64,000 nucleotides of DNA from Bartonella sp. M0177 (GTDB taxonomy: Bacteria; Pseudomonadota; Alphaproteobacteria; Rhizobiales; Rhizobiaceae), in the NCBI RefSeq assembly GCF_016102285.1, contig NZ_JACFOY010000001.1, forward strand, positions 2,358,501-2,422,500, in the 5' to 3' direction. Under the pieces are notes generated by a model. That model did no database searches. It saw only the letters and a program-made list of their open reading frames with translations, and had not been told where the DNA came from. Shown piece by piece: positions 1 through 9,181 of the stretch (the stretch's first letter is position 1; each line of letters opens with the position of its first letter). A program made the position numbers and the translations under genes.

Positions 1-163
1 CAGCCAGAGCCTTTGCAGTACCGCCTGTCGAAATAAGCTCGACGCCATATTCATGAAGTCGCGTCGCAAAGTCGATAAGGCCGGTTTTATCCGATACGGA
101 AATAAGAGCCCGACGCACCCGAAGCAAATCGGGCGCGGGAATGTGTTTCGATGTCACAGTCAT
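1..163 (-). CDS. purH: PurH, bifunctional AICAR formyltransferase/IMP cyclohydrolase (N-terminal fragment)
   Basis: Only the first 54 codons lie in the window; the gene runs off the left edge. The translation starts [18 protein letters not shown] and then shows [11 protein letters not shown] (about residues 19-29) and STGGTAKAL (about 46-54), the hallmark beginning of the MGS-like IMP cyclohydrolase domain of PurH. The full enzyme carries out the last two steps of de novo IMP synthesis in the cytoplasm. The ATG at 163-161 is the natural start. The heparinase-like gene lies upstream on the same strand, 155 bases away, so purH probably has its own promoter in that gap. Confidence 0.93.
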   Translation of the reverse strand, partial: MTVTSKHIPAPDLLRVRRALISVSDKTGLIDFATRLHEYGVELISTGGTAKALA

Positions 164-318
164 AGTATTGTTCCTGAAATTTACGCAGAAGAAATAACCT
201 TAACTGCCATAGCACAGGAAGTTGGAAAAAACACTCTGTGAATAGAAAAGTGAACGGTTTTAACTTGAAACTTTTAGATAAGCTCTTTTCAAAATACCTT
301 CATTTTCAGGTCAAATAC

Positions 319-2010
319 TTAGCTTGCTCCGGTAATACGTGTAAAACGCCAACGGATTTTTTCGGTGAGAACCGGCCGAAAATTCAAGACAATCTGCCGT
401 GTCCTTTTGGGGCCGCTTGCATCTGCAAAGTCGATTGAATCTTCAAGCTGGATATCGGCATCGGGAGAAATAAAATTCCACACGTCTCCCTTCAAAACTT
501 CCAGACGCAAGCTGTTCCCGTCATGGCTTACTTCGACATGCGGATGAAGATGGAACCGCACCGCGACATTGTCACGACCATCGCTTTTGATGGATTTTCC
601 GGCAGGCGCATAGAAGGAATCGTAACCGTCAATAATATTGCCGTTGGATGTAAGCAGCAATCCACGTTCATGAATCATATTGAACGATCCGACATAGCCA
701 TTGTGACTTGCAACAAAACCGATACGATCCGGTTCTTCAACCCGCTTTATATTGACAATTGTCGGGCCGCTTATGAGTGCCGCGCGGGTTTTGCCTTTCC
801 GCTTATAGAATTTACCGGAAGAGGTATCATTCAGTGTCGCCGTCGAATGGGCTGCGGTTGCCCGCGCCATCAAAGCATAATCGGCCGGACCATAAGGGTC
901 GATTCCCGCATTGATAATAAACCGGTCAGCACCCGAGGACATTTCGAATGAAAGACAGCCTGCGGCCGCCTGATAGGAAACCTGACGCGGCGGTATGGTT
1001 CCCGTATCGGCAATGATGGTTGTGTTATTGGCATAAAGTCTCTGATAGCCGGAATAGGGGGCATGTGAAAACGGCATACCGGCTGTCTCGTCGAGTTTCA
1101 AAACAACTGCCAGCCGTTCCGGCAAAATCGGTCCGACACCGTTAAAATGGGCAAGTGTCTGATCCTGATGAACAAAAAACCGCAGAGCCGGTAACATGCG
1201 TTCAACCGAATCAACCAATATTCTCGGTGCAGTCTCTTTGCTATGTGCATAAAGGTGGCGCAGTGCGATGAGATCGGTCAAAAGCGAAAGCAATGTTGCG
1301 GGATTGCGTGAAATATGCCCGCCATCCGGCAATATTTGTCGGGTCAAAGAGCGGGTAAGCTGTGCCTGTGCTGCCTTCTTCATCGAAGGGGACACCGGCA
1401 AACAAATGGACGCAAAGCACAACGCCGCTGCCGCCTGAAGACGGTTTTCATCCTCATCCATATTGCGGATAGCCGTTCTTAAAAACCGTGCATGAAAACC
1501 CAATGCTCGCATGAAGCGACGTTCGAAATTTTCATTTGCGCCATCAAGCAACATCCGTGCATGGCAAAGCCAGGAAATCAGTCTACGTGCTGCAACATCG
1601 GGATACCAAGCGGGCCCTTTGACATGTTTTCCTGATTGTTCAATCCAGTCGTTGAGCAAAGAACGGGCATGGGCATTGGCAAGCGGGGTACGTGCCGCAT
1701 CAAGATGCCGAAGCCAGCTAAAATCGTTAAGTGCTGCTTCCCAAGCCGGTGTCGGCGGTTCGATCGCAAAAGGCGAGATTGACCCCGTTTGGACAATCCG
1801 TCCGGCAAGTGCGAACCGACCATGATAGAATTCATGCGCCATTTCAGGATCGGCCAAATGAAGATCGACCGGTTCGGCCAGAATGCGCTGCGGACGAAAG
1901 CCGGAAAAACGCCAGCGGAACAACGGCCCCACACACAGGCGCCGCAACACACGCATCGCAGCATAAAGCGCCGGCGATGTTTTATATTGCTGATCAACTG
2001 TAGTGGACAC
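319..2010 (-). CDS. Heparinase II/III family protein
   Basis: A 563-residue protein of the heparinase II/III family. It has an alpha-helical N-terminal half with a DGGHISRNP motif (about residues 229-237), typical of the bacterial members next to purH, and a C-terminal beta-sandwich half with the AHST motif (about 387-390) where true lyases place a substrate-contacting histidine. I see no signal peptide, so it looks cytoplasmic. The family is named for polysaccharide lyases, but the substrate of this widespread alphaproteobacterial branch is not established, so I do not assign one. It sits between rsmB and purH on the minus strand, the order known from Brucella and relatives. The 319-base gap upstream (2011-2329) is AT-rich, contains a short direct repeat (gcctatcct/gcctatcag near 2201-2218), and presumably carries its promoter; I see no gene in it. 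Confidence 0.85.
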   Translation of the reverse strand: MSTTVDQQYKTSPALYAAMRVLRRLCVGPLFRWRFSGFRPQRILAEPVDLHLADPEMAHEFYHGRFALAGRIVQTGSISPFAIEPPTPAWEAALNDFSWLRHLDAARTPLANAHARSLLNDWIEQSGKHVKGPAWYPDVAARRLISWLCHARMLLDGANENFERRFMRALGFHARFLRTAIRNMDEDENRLQAAAALCFASICLPVSPSMKKAAQAQLTRSLTRQILPDGGHISRNPATLLSLLTDLIALRHLYAHSKETAPRILVDSVERMLPALRFFVHQDQTLAHFNGVGPILPERLAVVLKLDETAGMPFSHAPYSGYQRLYANNTTIIADTGTIPPRQVSYQAAAGCLSFEMSSGADRFIINAGIDPYGPADYALMARATAAHSTATLNDTSSGKFYKRKGKTRAALISGPTIVNIKRVEEPDRIGFVASHNGYVGSFNMIHERGLLLTSNGNIIDGYDSFYAPAGKSIKSDGRDNVAVRFHLHPHVEVSHDGNSLRLEVLKGDVWNFISPDADIQLEDSIDFADASGPKRTRQIVLNFRPVLTEKIRWRFTRITGAS

Positions 2011-2329
2011 GATCGGAACTCCAAGAAAACAAACTTGAGTGTATTTTCTTTGATTAAGGTGAATGATTGGTTAATTTTGGTAAAAAACTCGCAATAGACC
2101 ATCGCGATCAAATGAAATTATTATCACCTATTTTTGGAAAAAAGCTGAAATACCCTCACCGTTTCAAGCACTCAGCCTTGAAATATCGGCGTTAAAAATT
2201 GCCTATCCTGCCTATCAGCTAATTTAAATTCACAAAACAAACTTTCAAAAAACTGAAGATTTCAGTGCCCGATTTCTCTTTTGTCAGAATAAACCGGCGA
2301 AGTTGAAAAACAACGAGGTTGCAAAAAGC

Positions 2330-3700
2330 TTAAGCAATACGTTTTAATCTCGCAGCAAAAAAGCCGTCCATACCCGATAATGATGGTGTTTGTCCTTCAA
2401 GATCGGCAGGAGTTGTCCGCAAAACTCCGTTTGATAAAAGCTCTTTTCTTCCTCCCACTTCCTCGCCACGGATTGGCACGAGCTTGATGTCATTGCGGCT
2501 TGAGAGAACATTATTGACGAGCTCTTCACCTTCCTGTCTTGCAATTGAACAATTTGCAAAGACAATCAAACCGCCAATTTTGACAAGCGAAATGGAAGCG
2601 ACAAGAAGTTCAAGCTGTAATTTTGCAAGTTTTTCAACATCGCTAATATCTTTTGTCCATAAAATATCAGGATGCCTTCTGATTGTTCCAGTCGACGAAC
2701 AGGGAGCATCAAGTAAAACAGCATCAAAAAGCTCTTCCGGTTTGAAGTCTTTAAGGTTGCCAGCCCATGTTGCAACCTTCAAATCGAGCCGTTCCATATT
2801 ATGTTGTAAACGCTTCAGGCGGTTTGCCGAAAGATCGATTGCCGTTACACGGGCTCCCTGAACGGCAAGTTCTGCCGTTTTTCCGCCGGGTGCTGCACAT
2901 AAATCTGCAACTGCTTTATCTTTAATATTGCCCAGCAAACGGGCGGGAAGAGAGGCGGCGACATCTTGCACCCACCATTCCCCTTGCTGATAACCTTCAA
3001 GATCGCTTACCGCCCCTTCGACATGTTTAAGCCGCACTGTGCCATTGAAGAGAACATGCCCACCGAGTTTTTCCGCCCACATTTCAGGGTTGCTTTTGAC
3101 TGAAATATCGATTGGTGGTTCAATTGCCTGTGCAGCTATAATTTTTGCTGCCTTTTCACGACCGTAGTTTTCAATAAGCATTTTCGAAAACCATGCCGGA
3201 ATATTTTCCGTGGTCGAGCTTTGCTCTCGTTCTTTGTCGGCATTGCGGGCAAGTTTTCGCAAAATCGCATTGACAAGACCGGAAAAGCGCTGATTGCGCG
3301 GATCGCTTTTGGCGGCCGTGACAGCAAGATCAATTGCCGCATGGTCAGGAACGTCAAGATAGAGCACTTGTGCCGCCGCTACATGGAGAAGGTGCCTTAA
3401 GGACAGGGCATTTTGCGGCAAAGGCCGATCAAGATAAGACTTAAGGATTCTTTCAATATCGGCACGATGGCGAAGTGCAGCCCCCAAAATAGCGCGCACC
3501 AGCATACGATCGCGCATTTCAAGTGCCAAATATTGGGGATGCCCGTGCTCATTATCAGTGAGGCCATCAAGCGATGTCTTTTTGTCAACCACGGCAGAAA
3601 GCAGACGGGCTGCTGCCTGTCTTGCCGGAAGTCCCGGAACAGGCACTGCAGATTTTTTTTCTGACAAACCGGATTGATCTATTTTACGTTTATTTGCCAA
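2330..3700 (-). CDS. rsmB: 16S rRNA m5C967 methyltransferase RsmB
   Basis: Cytosine-C5 methyltransferase of 16S rRNA. The N-terminal ~150 residues are a NusB-like RNA-binding domain; the C-terminal part is a Rossmann methyltransferase with the SAM loop DLCAAPGGK (about residues 266-274 from the start chosen here) and the two family cysteines, DAPCSSTG (about 331-338) and ANCSIARQEGE (about 382-392). There is no early ATG in frame. A TTG at 3763 would overlap htpX by 53 bases; I prefer the TTG at 3700, preceded by ACGAG six bases upstream, but the start is uncertain. Downstream of htpX on the same strand and likely co-transcribed with it. Confidence 0.9.
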   Translation of the reverse strand: MANKRKIDQSGLSEKKSAVPVPGLPARQAAARLLSAVVDKKTSLDGLTDNEHGHPQYLALEMRDRMLVRAILGAALRHRADIERILKSYLDRPLPQNALSLRHLLHVAAAQVLYLDVPDHAAIDLAVTAAKSDPRNQRFSGLVNAILRKLARNADKEREQSSTTENIPAWFSKMLIENYGREKAAKIIAAQAIEPPIDISVKSNPEMWAEKLGGHVLFNGTVRLKHVEGAVSDLEGYQQGEWWVQDVAASLPARLLGNIKDKAVADLCAAPGGKTAELAVQGARVTAIDLSANRLKRLQHNMERLDLKVATWAGNLKDFKPEELFDAVLLDAPCSSTGTIRRHPDILWTKDISDVEKLAKLQLELLVASISLVKIGGLIVFANCSIARQEGEELVNNVLSSRNDIKLVPIRGEEVGGRKELLSNGVLRTTPADLEGQTPSLSGMDGFFAARLKRIA

Positions 3701-3710
3701 TATCGACTCG

Positions 3711-4667
3711 TTATGACCATGGACCTTTCGGCGTGTTATTGCGCATCCATGACGGACGTTCAACAGTGCGGCGCATATTTTCCCATGGCGAACCGCTTGT
3801 TGTCGTAATATTCATTTCCTCGGCCTGTTTGCGCAAAGCTGCAATACGATTTTCTGTCGAGGGGTGGGTCGAAAAAAGATTATCCGCTCCGCTGCCATTC
3901 AGGGGATTGATGATAAACAAATGTGCCGTTGCCGGATTATGCTCTGCTTCCTCATTGGGGATAGTTTCAACACCGCGGGCAATTTTGTTCAAAGCCGAAG
4001 CAAGCCATAACGGATTTCCACATATCTGCCCACCGCGTTTATCGGCCGCATATTCACGTGTTCTGCTGATTGCCATTTGCACAAGCATGGCAGCAAATGG
4101 CGCCACAAACATAGCGATAATCGTACCGATAATACCCGATGAATTGGAATTACCATTGGAATCGCGGTTGCTACTGCCGAAAAACAACGCGAAATTGCCA
4201 AGCATCGAAATGGCACCGGCGATGGATGCGGTAATGGTCATTGTCAGCGTATCATGGTTTTGCACATGTGACAGCTCGTGCGCCATAACACCGGCCAGTT
4301 CTTCCGGACTAAGTGCATTCAACAGGCCGGTTGTGGCAGCAACAGAAGCATGTTCGGGGTTGCGCCCTGTTGCAAAAGCATTGGGCTGGGCATCGTCAAT
4401 CACAAAGACTTTCGGTTGGGGAAGACCGGCTTTTTTGGCAAGGTCGCTGACAATCCGGTAATATTGGGGGGCGCTCCTCTCGTCGACCTGATGCGCGCCA
4501 TACATACTCAAAACCATTTTATCCGAATTCCAATAGGAAAACAGATTCATTCCGGCTGAAATGAGAAATGCGATCACTGCGCCATTACTGCCGCCAATCA
4601 GGTAACCGACGCCCATTAATAGTGCCGTCATGAAAGCAAGAAGCATGGCGGTACGCATAAAATTCAT
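3711..4667 (-). CDS. htpX: Membrane zinc metalloprotease HtpX
   Basis: Inner-membrane M48-family protease for quality control of misfolded membrane proteins. The sequence shows two hydrophobic segments in the first ~45 residues, the zinc motif HELSH with a following HD (about 130-138), two further membrane segments around 145-190, and a TREYAAD motif supplying the third zinc-ligand glutamate. The length, 318 residues, is normal. The ATG at 4667 is preceded by GGAG nine bases upstream; two TTG codons just before it are poorer starts. It is divergent from the small gene at 4751 and followed by rsmB. Confidence 0.95.
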   Translation of the reverse strand: MNFMRTAMLLAFMTALLMGVGYLIGGSNGAVIAFLISAGMNLFSYWNSDKMVLSMYGAHQVDERSAPQYYRIVSDLAKKAGLPQPKVFVIDDAQPNAFATGRNPEHASVAATTGLLNALSPEELAGVMAHELSHVQNHDTLTMTITASIAGAISMLGNFALFFGSSNRDSNGNSNSSGIIGTIIAMFVAPFAAMLVQMAISRTREYAADKRGGQICGNPLWLASALNKIARGVETIPNEEAEHNPATAHLFIINPLNGSGADNLFSTHPSTENRIAALRKQAEEMNITTTSGSPWENMRRTVERPSWMRNNTPKGPWS

Positions 4668-4750
4668 TGTCAACAACTCCGATATAACGCATATTTGTCC
4701 TTATATGATGGTGAATATTTCCGTTTTCTTCAATGGAAGACCTATGAAAA

Positions 4751-4963
4751 ATGACTGACAAACAACAAGAACAAAATACAGAGAATAAAAATTCCGAAAA
4801 AAAAGAACTTCCCCCTGCAGCACAAAGAGCACTGAAAGAAGCTGAAGAACGGCGTAAAAAAGCAAAAAAAACCGATGCGCCCAAGGAAATTGGTGGCCGT
4901 GGTGGTAACGATCCTTCACGCTATGGCGACTGGGAAATAAAGGGGCGGGCAATCGACTTCTGA
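4751..4963 (+). CDS. DUF1674 / SDHAF4-like succinate dehydrogenase assembly factor
   Basis: A 70-residue protein with a highly charged, coil-like N-terminal half (Gln/Glu/Lys-rich) and the conserved C-terminal block GGRGGNDPSRYGDWEIKGR, ending in DF. This block defines the DUF1674 family, whose eukaryotic members (SDHAF4/Sdh8) bind flavinylated SdhA and help mature succinate dehydrogenase. That role for this bacterial protein follows from family membership only. It is transcribed divergently from htpX, with 83 bases between the two start codons. Confidence 0.82.
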   Translation: MTDKQQEQNTENKNSEKKELPPAAQRALKEAEERRKKAKKTDAPKEIGGRGGNDPSRYGDWEIKGRAIDF

Positions 4964-5460
4964 TTTTTGAAAGAGCGTTCAAATGAGCCTGAGTTTATTA
5001 AACTAAAAAGCTTGTCTTGCATGAGATGGATTTGCTTTGCGCGATATTACCCTTTTAACAAGACTGCTCTTTTAATATGGGTCGCAATAATATGTTAAAC
5101 GAATTTTCAAGACGGGCTTTTGCCGCCTGTTGTTTCGGGGGGCATTAATTTTTATTTCAAGCTTGAATTTATCCGAAAAACATTTCCCGTAATGGTTTCC
5201 CTGTCATTATTTCCATTCCATAGCGTAAAGCATAAAATACGTTTCCGCCTTTCCGGTTTGATCGGATAGGTTTCCGTACTTTTTTAAAAAACACTTCACG
5301 AATTGCTTGCCGCAAATGGTTGATCCTAAACCGGTCGCTTGCCGGATTAAAACCGTTGCTGCATTGAATTCCGGTTTTAAACTTATCCCCTACGATAAAA
5401 AAGCGAATGCGGAAAAATTAGTCTATTCGACGTTTAAGCGTCACGCAAAAATTCCAACAA
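4964..5460. other. Gene-poor interval between the SDHAF4-like gene and rpsP
   Basis: About 500 bases with no ORF I can support. It contains a 23-codon ORF near 5077-5148 with no clear ribosome site, several scattered (a)ccggttt words, and the approach to the rpsP terminator. It sits exactly where rimM, trmD and rplS would be expected downstream of rpsP in relatives, so it may mark an old rearrangement junction. Confidence 0.4.
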
Positions 5461-5488
5461 AAAACGGGCATCAACTGCCCGTTTTTTT
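5458..5488 (-). terminator. Rho-independent terminator of rpsP (bidirectional)
   Basis: A six-pair stem, cgggca/tgcccg, with a five-base loop (tcaac), flanked by A-tracts on the left and T-tracts on the right, so it can work in both directions. It lies about 50 bases past the rpsP stop codon. Confidence 0.85.
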
Positions 5489-5538
5489 GACTTTTTTAAA
5501 GACTTGCCGGAAGTCTCGAAAGCTTCAATTTTAAAAGC

Positions 5539-5928
5539 TTATTCTGTCGGCTGGGCTGCTTCTTCAGCAGGAGCAGCAGCGGCAGCTTTGGCTTCTTCTT
5601 CGGCCTGTTTGGCAGCAGCAATACGTTCCTGAGCTTTTTTGCCGGGCTGCGCTTTATTCGGATTGTTGCGGGGTTTGCGCTTGAAAAGACCGGCAGCATC
5701 AAGGAAACGTGCAACACGATCTGTTGGCAAAGCACCATGACCGAGCCAATATTGAATGCGCTCGTTATCCATCTTTACGCGATCATTCTCGTCGGCAAGC
5801 ATCGGGTTCCAGAAACCGACACGTTCGATAAACCGGCCATCACGCGGGCTGCGGATATCGGCGATAACGATATGATAGTAAGGACGCTTTTTTGAACCTG
5901 CGCGTGACAGACGAATTTTCAACGACAT
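5539..5928 (-). CDS. rpsP: 30S ribosomal protein S16
   Basis: Begins [21 protein letters not shown], the classic S16 N-terminus, followed by the conserved block around [14 protein letters not shown]. The core domain ends near residue 85; the remaining ~45 residues are a Lys/Ala/Glu-rich tail ending in alanine and glutamate runs, as in other alphaproteobacterial S16 proteins. An AGGAGAT ribosome site lies just upstream of the ATG. It follows aroQ on the minus strand (81-base gap). The usual partners rimM, trmD and rplS do not follow; a terminator does. Confidence 0.97.
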   Translation of the reverse strand: MSLKIRLSRAGSKKRPYYHIVIADIRSPRDGRFIERVGFWNPMLADENDRVKMDNERIQYWLGHGALPTDRVARFLDAAGLFKRKPRNNPNKAQPGKKAQERIAAAKQAEEEAKAAAAAPAEEAAQPTE

Positions 5929-6009
5929 GTTTTATCTCCTATTGTCGGTTTTGGCTTTTTACCAATCGGGTTGCCGCCGGTCTTTTCGTGTTCCGGCAGA
6001 ATTGTTTCC

Positions 6010-6315
6010 TTATTTCGAATGAAGTTTCAAAGCCGTCGCTTCGTGGTGACGAATGACTTCCTTGACGATGAAATTTAAAAATTTTTCCGCAAAATCGGGA
6101 TCAAGATGGCTTTCTTCCGCAAGCTTGCGCAAACGTTCGACCTGCCGTTTTTCGCGTGATGGATCGGCGGGCGGAAGGCCATATTTTGCCTTTAACACTC
6201 CCACAGCTTTGGTGCACCGGAACCGTTCGGCAAGAATATGCACAAGTGCAGCATCAAAATTGTCGATGGATTCACGAAGTTGCAAAAGCTCTTCAGGAAT
6301 TTTTGTATCGCTCAT
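6010..6315 (-). CDS. Chorismate mutase, AroQ type
   Basis: An all-helical chorismate mutase of about 101 residues converting chorismate to prephenate. It shows the typical LLQLRESIDNFDAALVHIL first helix, the RF..T..VG.LKA segment with the catalytic Arg/Lys residues, and a C-terminal helix with FLNFIVKEVIRHHE. I place the start at the ATG at 6315 (MSDTKIPEE); a TTG at 6342 overlapping the ffh stop codon is an alternative that would add nine residues. It directly follows ffh on the minus strand and precedes rpsP, a linkage known in rhizobia. The prephenate-using tyrC lies far away at 54.8 kb. Confidence 0.88.
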   Translation of the reverse strand: MSDTKIPEELLQLRESIDNFDAALVHILAERFRCTKAVGVLKAKYGLPPADPSREKRQVERLRKLAEESHLDPDFAEKFLNFIVKEVIRHHEATALKLHSK

Positions 6316-6338
6316 AATCTTCAACGTTTCTTCGTTTT

Positions 6339-7883
6339 TCAATGCTTCTTCGGCAGACCGGGAAGGCCCGGAAATTTGGTTCCACTCGAAGGCAGTCCGG
6401 GTAATGCCCCGCCACCAAGACCGGGAAGCTTGTTTCCAAGGCCTGCACTTTCAGCCTGTTTCTGAATTTTTTCCAATTGTTTGGGATCCATTGACGAAAG
6501 ATCGGGAAGACCACCGCCCAAACCACCAAATCCCAATTTGGCGCCAATGCCACCCATCATCTTCTGCATCAGACCACCTTTGCCTTTGCCGCCCATCATT
6601 TTCATCATGTCGGCCATTTGGCGATGCATTTTGAGAAGTTTGTTGATGTCGGCCGCATTGGTACCCGAACCTTTGGCAATGCGCTGTTTGCGGCTATGTT
6701 TCAAAAGATCGGGATTGGCACGTTCTTCTTTGGTCATGGAAGAAATAATGGCCAATTGCCGGTTAAAGAGATTGTCGTCAAGACCGGCAGCCGCAATCTG
6801 GTCTTTCATTTTTCCGATACCCGGCATCATGCCGAGAATGCCGCCCATACCGCCCAATTTTTTCATTTGCTTGAGCTGTTCGGCCAAATCGCTCAGGTCG
6901 AATTTGCCCTTCTGCATTTTTTTGGCAAGTGCGGCGGCTTTTTCCTGATCTATCGTTTCGGCAGCTTTTTCAACCAGCGAAACAATGTCGCCCATGCCCA
7001 GAATACGATCGGCAATGCGGCGCGGATGGAATTCTTCCAGCGCTTCCATTTTTTCGCCGGTTGCAATGGCCTTGATCGGCTTGCCTGTTACAGCGCGCAT
7101 GGAAAGAGCAGCACCACCGCGCCCGTCACCATCCATACGTGTCAATATGATACCGGTAATGCCCACACGCTCGTCAAATGAACGGGCAAGGTTGACAGCA
7201 TCCTGACCGGTCAGACTATCGGCAACAAGCAAGATTTCATGTGGTGCGGATTTGGCCTTGATGTCGGCCATTTCGACCATAAGCGGCTCATCGATATGGG
7301 TACGACCGGCGGTATCGAGAATAACAACATCCTGACCGCCAAGTTTGGCAGCCTGAACAGCACGGGCAGCTATTTCAACCGGTGTCTGGCCGGCGATGAT
7401 CGGCAATGTCGGCACATGAATCTGTTCACCGAGCTGTCGCAATTGTTCCTGAGCTGCCGGACGACGCGTATCAAGAGAAGCCATCAGAACTTTTTTGTTC
7501 TGTTTTTCAGTGAGACGTTTGGCAATTTTTGCCGAAGTTGTCGTTTTACCTGAACCTTGCAGGCCGACCATCATAATAACAACCGGTGAAGGTGCATTGA
7601 GGTCTATGGAAATGCCTTCTGTGCCAAGCATTTCCACCAACTCGTCATGAACGAGTTTGACAACCATTTGCCCCGGTTTGATTGATTTCAAGAGATTGGC
7701 ACCAACCGCCTTTTCACGAACACGGTCGGTAAAGGAGCGCACAACATCAAGTGCAACATCGGCTTCAATCAGCGCACGACGGACCTCACGCAGAGCGGTT
7801 GCAACATCCTGCTCCGACAGGCTTCCCCGCCCTGTCAGATTGTTCAGAATAGTGCCCAGACGTTCCTGTAAGGAATCAAACAT
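6339..7883 (-). CDS. ffh: Signal recognition particle protein Ffh (SRP54)
   Basis: GTPase subunit of the signal recognition particle, targeting nascent membrane proteins to the translocon. The 514 residues show the N-domain four-helix bundle, the P-loop GLQGSGKT (about 107-114), the DTAGR motif (about 191-195), TRMDGDGRGG (about 249-258), and a methionine-rich M domain from ~330 onward ending in a long Gly/Met/Pro-rich tail. The 4.5S RNA gene was looked for upstream and not found. The likely promoter lies between 7884 and about 8190, where a structured element (7930-8005) is also found. Confidence 0.97.
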   Translation of the reverse strand: MFDSLQERLGTILNNLTGRGSLSEQDVATALREVRRALIEADVALDVVRSFTDRVREKAVGANLLKSIKPGQMVVKLVHDELVEMLGTEGISIDLNAPSPVVIMMVGLQGSGKTTTSAKIAKRLTEKQNKKVLMASLDTRRPAAQEQLRQLGEQIHVPTLPIIAGQTPVEIAARAVQAAKLGGQDVVILDTAGRTHIDEPLMVEMADIKAKSAPHEILLVADSLTGQDAVNLARSFDERVGITGIILTRMDGDGRGGAALSMRAVTGKPIKAIATGEKMEALEEFHPRRIADRILGMGDIVSLVEKAAETIDQEKAAALAKKMQKGKFDLSDLAEQLKQMKKLGGMGGILGMMPGIGKMKDQIAAAGLDDNLFNRQLAIISSMTKEERANPDLLKHSRKQRIAKGSGTNAADINKLLKMHRQMADMMKMMGGKGKGGLMQKMMGGIGAKLGFGGLGGGLPDLSSMDPKQLEKIQKQAESAGLGNKLPGLGGGALPGLPSSGTKFPGLPGLPKKH

Positions 7884-7928
7884 TGTCTACCTCTTTAATA
7901 AGCCAACAAAACCGAACCAAACGAAACA

Positions 7929-8006
7929 CCCACCCGAGGGCGCATCGCGCTGTCGGATGTTGACCTCCGGGATCTCTTTATACCGTTACGGGTCCCGGTC
8001 GGTGGC
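7929..8006 (+). ncRNA. Candidate structured RNA (three-way junction)
   Basis: I do not recognise a known family. The segment folds on paper into a compact three-helix junction: P1 pairs 7930-7934 (ccacc) with 8001-8005 (ggtgg); one arm pairs 7934-7937 with 7953-7956 and 7939-7943 with 7947-7951 around the three-base loop atc (base 7934 can join either helix); the other arm pairs 7967-7974 with 7991-7998 around a 16-base loop. Read on the plus strand the two imperfect positions become G-U wobbles (7939-7951 and 7973-7992); on the minus strand they become C-A mismatches. The plus strand is therefore the better RNA. It lies between the divergent ffh and mltB, about 190 bases before mltB, so it could be an mltB leader or a free sRNA. 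Confidence 0.45.
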
Positions 8007-8193
8007 TCCAAGTCTGATAAGCTTGTCGCAGATTTAAAGCGTCTTAAAACAGCAAAAGAAGCATCTTGTCAAGGTTTATGCATAATGTATTTGATAAAGT
8101 GTAATCCTACTTGGTTTCAGAACCAACTTGTTATAAGCGATAAACAACATTTTACCTGCATAAAGGTCAGGTTTTTAAGAAGGAACAGCTCGA

Positions 8194-9012
8194 ATGTTTT
8201 GTAAAAGCGCGATAAAGGCCGGTTTTATCGGCTTGGCATTTGCCGCAACCACCGGAGTTGCCCTTGCAGCTCCAAAATGCGGCACGACTTCAGCCGGTTT
8301 TGAAAACTGGGTAGAGGCAACCAAGCAGGAAGCAGCAGCAAACGGAATTGGCAAGCGTGGTATAGCCGCTTTGAACAATGTGCATTATGCCCAAGCAACC
8401 ATCAATGCAGACCGTGGTCAGAAAAGTTTCAAACTGAGCCTTGACCAATTCATGAAGAAACGCGGTTCATCAACCATTGTCGCCCGTGGCAGAGTGATGA
8501 AAAAGCAAAATGCGGCACTATTTGACCGGCTCGAGAAAAAATACGGTGTTGCATCCGGTCCGGTCATTGCCATTTGGGGAATGGAAACAAGTTTCGGTTC
8601 CTATATGGGTAAACAACATACCTTATCGGCCGTCGCAACCCTTGCTTATGATTGTCGCCGTAGCGCATTTTTTACCGACCAGCTCTATGCAGCTTTAAAG
8701 CTGATTGACCGCGGAGATTTTGACCCGAATTCTATCGGTGCCATGCATGGCGAAATCGGGCAAACCCAATTCTTGCCGAAAAACGTTCTGCTTTATGGCG
8801 CCGATGGTGATGGGAACGGTCATATCGACATGATCAATTCGAAGGCCGACGCGCTTGCTTCGACATTCAACTTCTTGCGCGCCCATGGTTGGAAACCGGG
8901 ACAGGGTTATCAACCCGGAGAGCCCAATTTTGCGGCCATTCAAGGTTGGAATGACGCAAGCGTTTACCAACAGTCGATTGCCATTATGGGCAAACAGATA
9001 GACGGTAATTGA
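8194..9012 (+). CDS. Lytic murein transglycosylase, MltB family
   Basis: Periplasmic enzyme that cleaves the MurNAc-GlcNAc bond of peptidoglycan, leaving 1,6-anhydro ends. A signal peptide occupies residues 1-26 (hydrophobic core, then ALA before AP). The SLT/MltB catalytic domain shows IWGMETSFG with the catalytic glutamate at about residue 131, then the MHGEIGQTQFLP block and the DGDGNGHIDM segment characteristic of the MltB group. It lacks the C-terminal peptidoglycan-binding domain found in longer relatives. It is monocistronic, ending at a terminator hairpin (9021-9049). An AGGA element lies about eleven bases before the ATG. Confidence 0.92.
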   Translation: MFCKSAIKAGFIGLAFAATTGVALAAPKCGTTSAGFENWVEATKQEAAANGIGKRGIAALNNVHYAQATINADRGQKSFKLSLDQFMKKRGSSTIVARGRVMKKQNAALFDRLEKKYGVASGPVIAIWGMETSFGSYMGKQHTLSAVATLAYDCRRSAFFTDQLYAALKLIDRGDFDPNSIGAMHGEIGQTQFLPKNVLLYGADGDGNGHIDMINSKADALASTFNFLRAHGWKPGQGYQPGEPNFAAIQGWNDASVYQQSIAIMGKQIDGN

Positions 9013-9020
9013 TAAAATAA

Positions 9021-9049
9021 CCGGCCGTGAAATTGCGGCCGGAATTTTT
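9021..9049 (+). terminator. Terminator of the MltB-family gene
   Basis: Stem ccggccg/cggccgg with an eight-base loop followed by aattttt, beginning nine bases after the stop codon. Confidence 0.85.
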
Positions 9050-9107
9050 CCCTGCCGATAACCGGTAGACGTTATTCACCCGTTATTGTTTCAATATTTA
9101 AAAAAAA

Positions 9108-9140
9108 CGGAAAAGCCTGTCTGATCGACAGGCTTTTTTA
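9108..9140 (-). terminator. Terminator of the carbonic anhydrase gene
   Basis: Nine-pair stem aagcctgtc/gacaggctt with a short loop; A-rich on the left and T-rich on the right, so bidirectional. It lies about 45 bases beyond the end of the minus-strand carbonic anhydrase gene. Confidence 0.85.
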
Positions 9141-9181
9141 TATGAGAATTTTTGTTGGATGATAAATAATATTTCGACCGA

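Noticed and set aside
523..951. Plus-strand open frame inside the heparinase-like gene
   Set aside because: Antisense shadow with cysteine/arginine-rich, non-protein-like composition.
3574..4461. Long plus-strand open frame (295 codons) across htpX
   Set aside because: It lies antisense to the clear htpX and the start of rsmB, has no recognisable domain, and exists because of codon bias on the opposite strand.
5307..5534. 75-codon plus-strand frame before rpsP
   Set aside because: It runs through the rpsP terminator, has no ribosome site and no recognisable sequence.
6618..7181. 187-codon plus-strand frame opposite ffh
   Set aside because: Mirror of the ffh G/M domain; Phe/His-rich composition typical of antisense translation.
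7884..8190. 4.5S SRP RNA upstream of ffh
   Set aside because: The structured segment there lacks the conserved SRP RNA tetraloop and asymmetric loop sequences.
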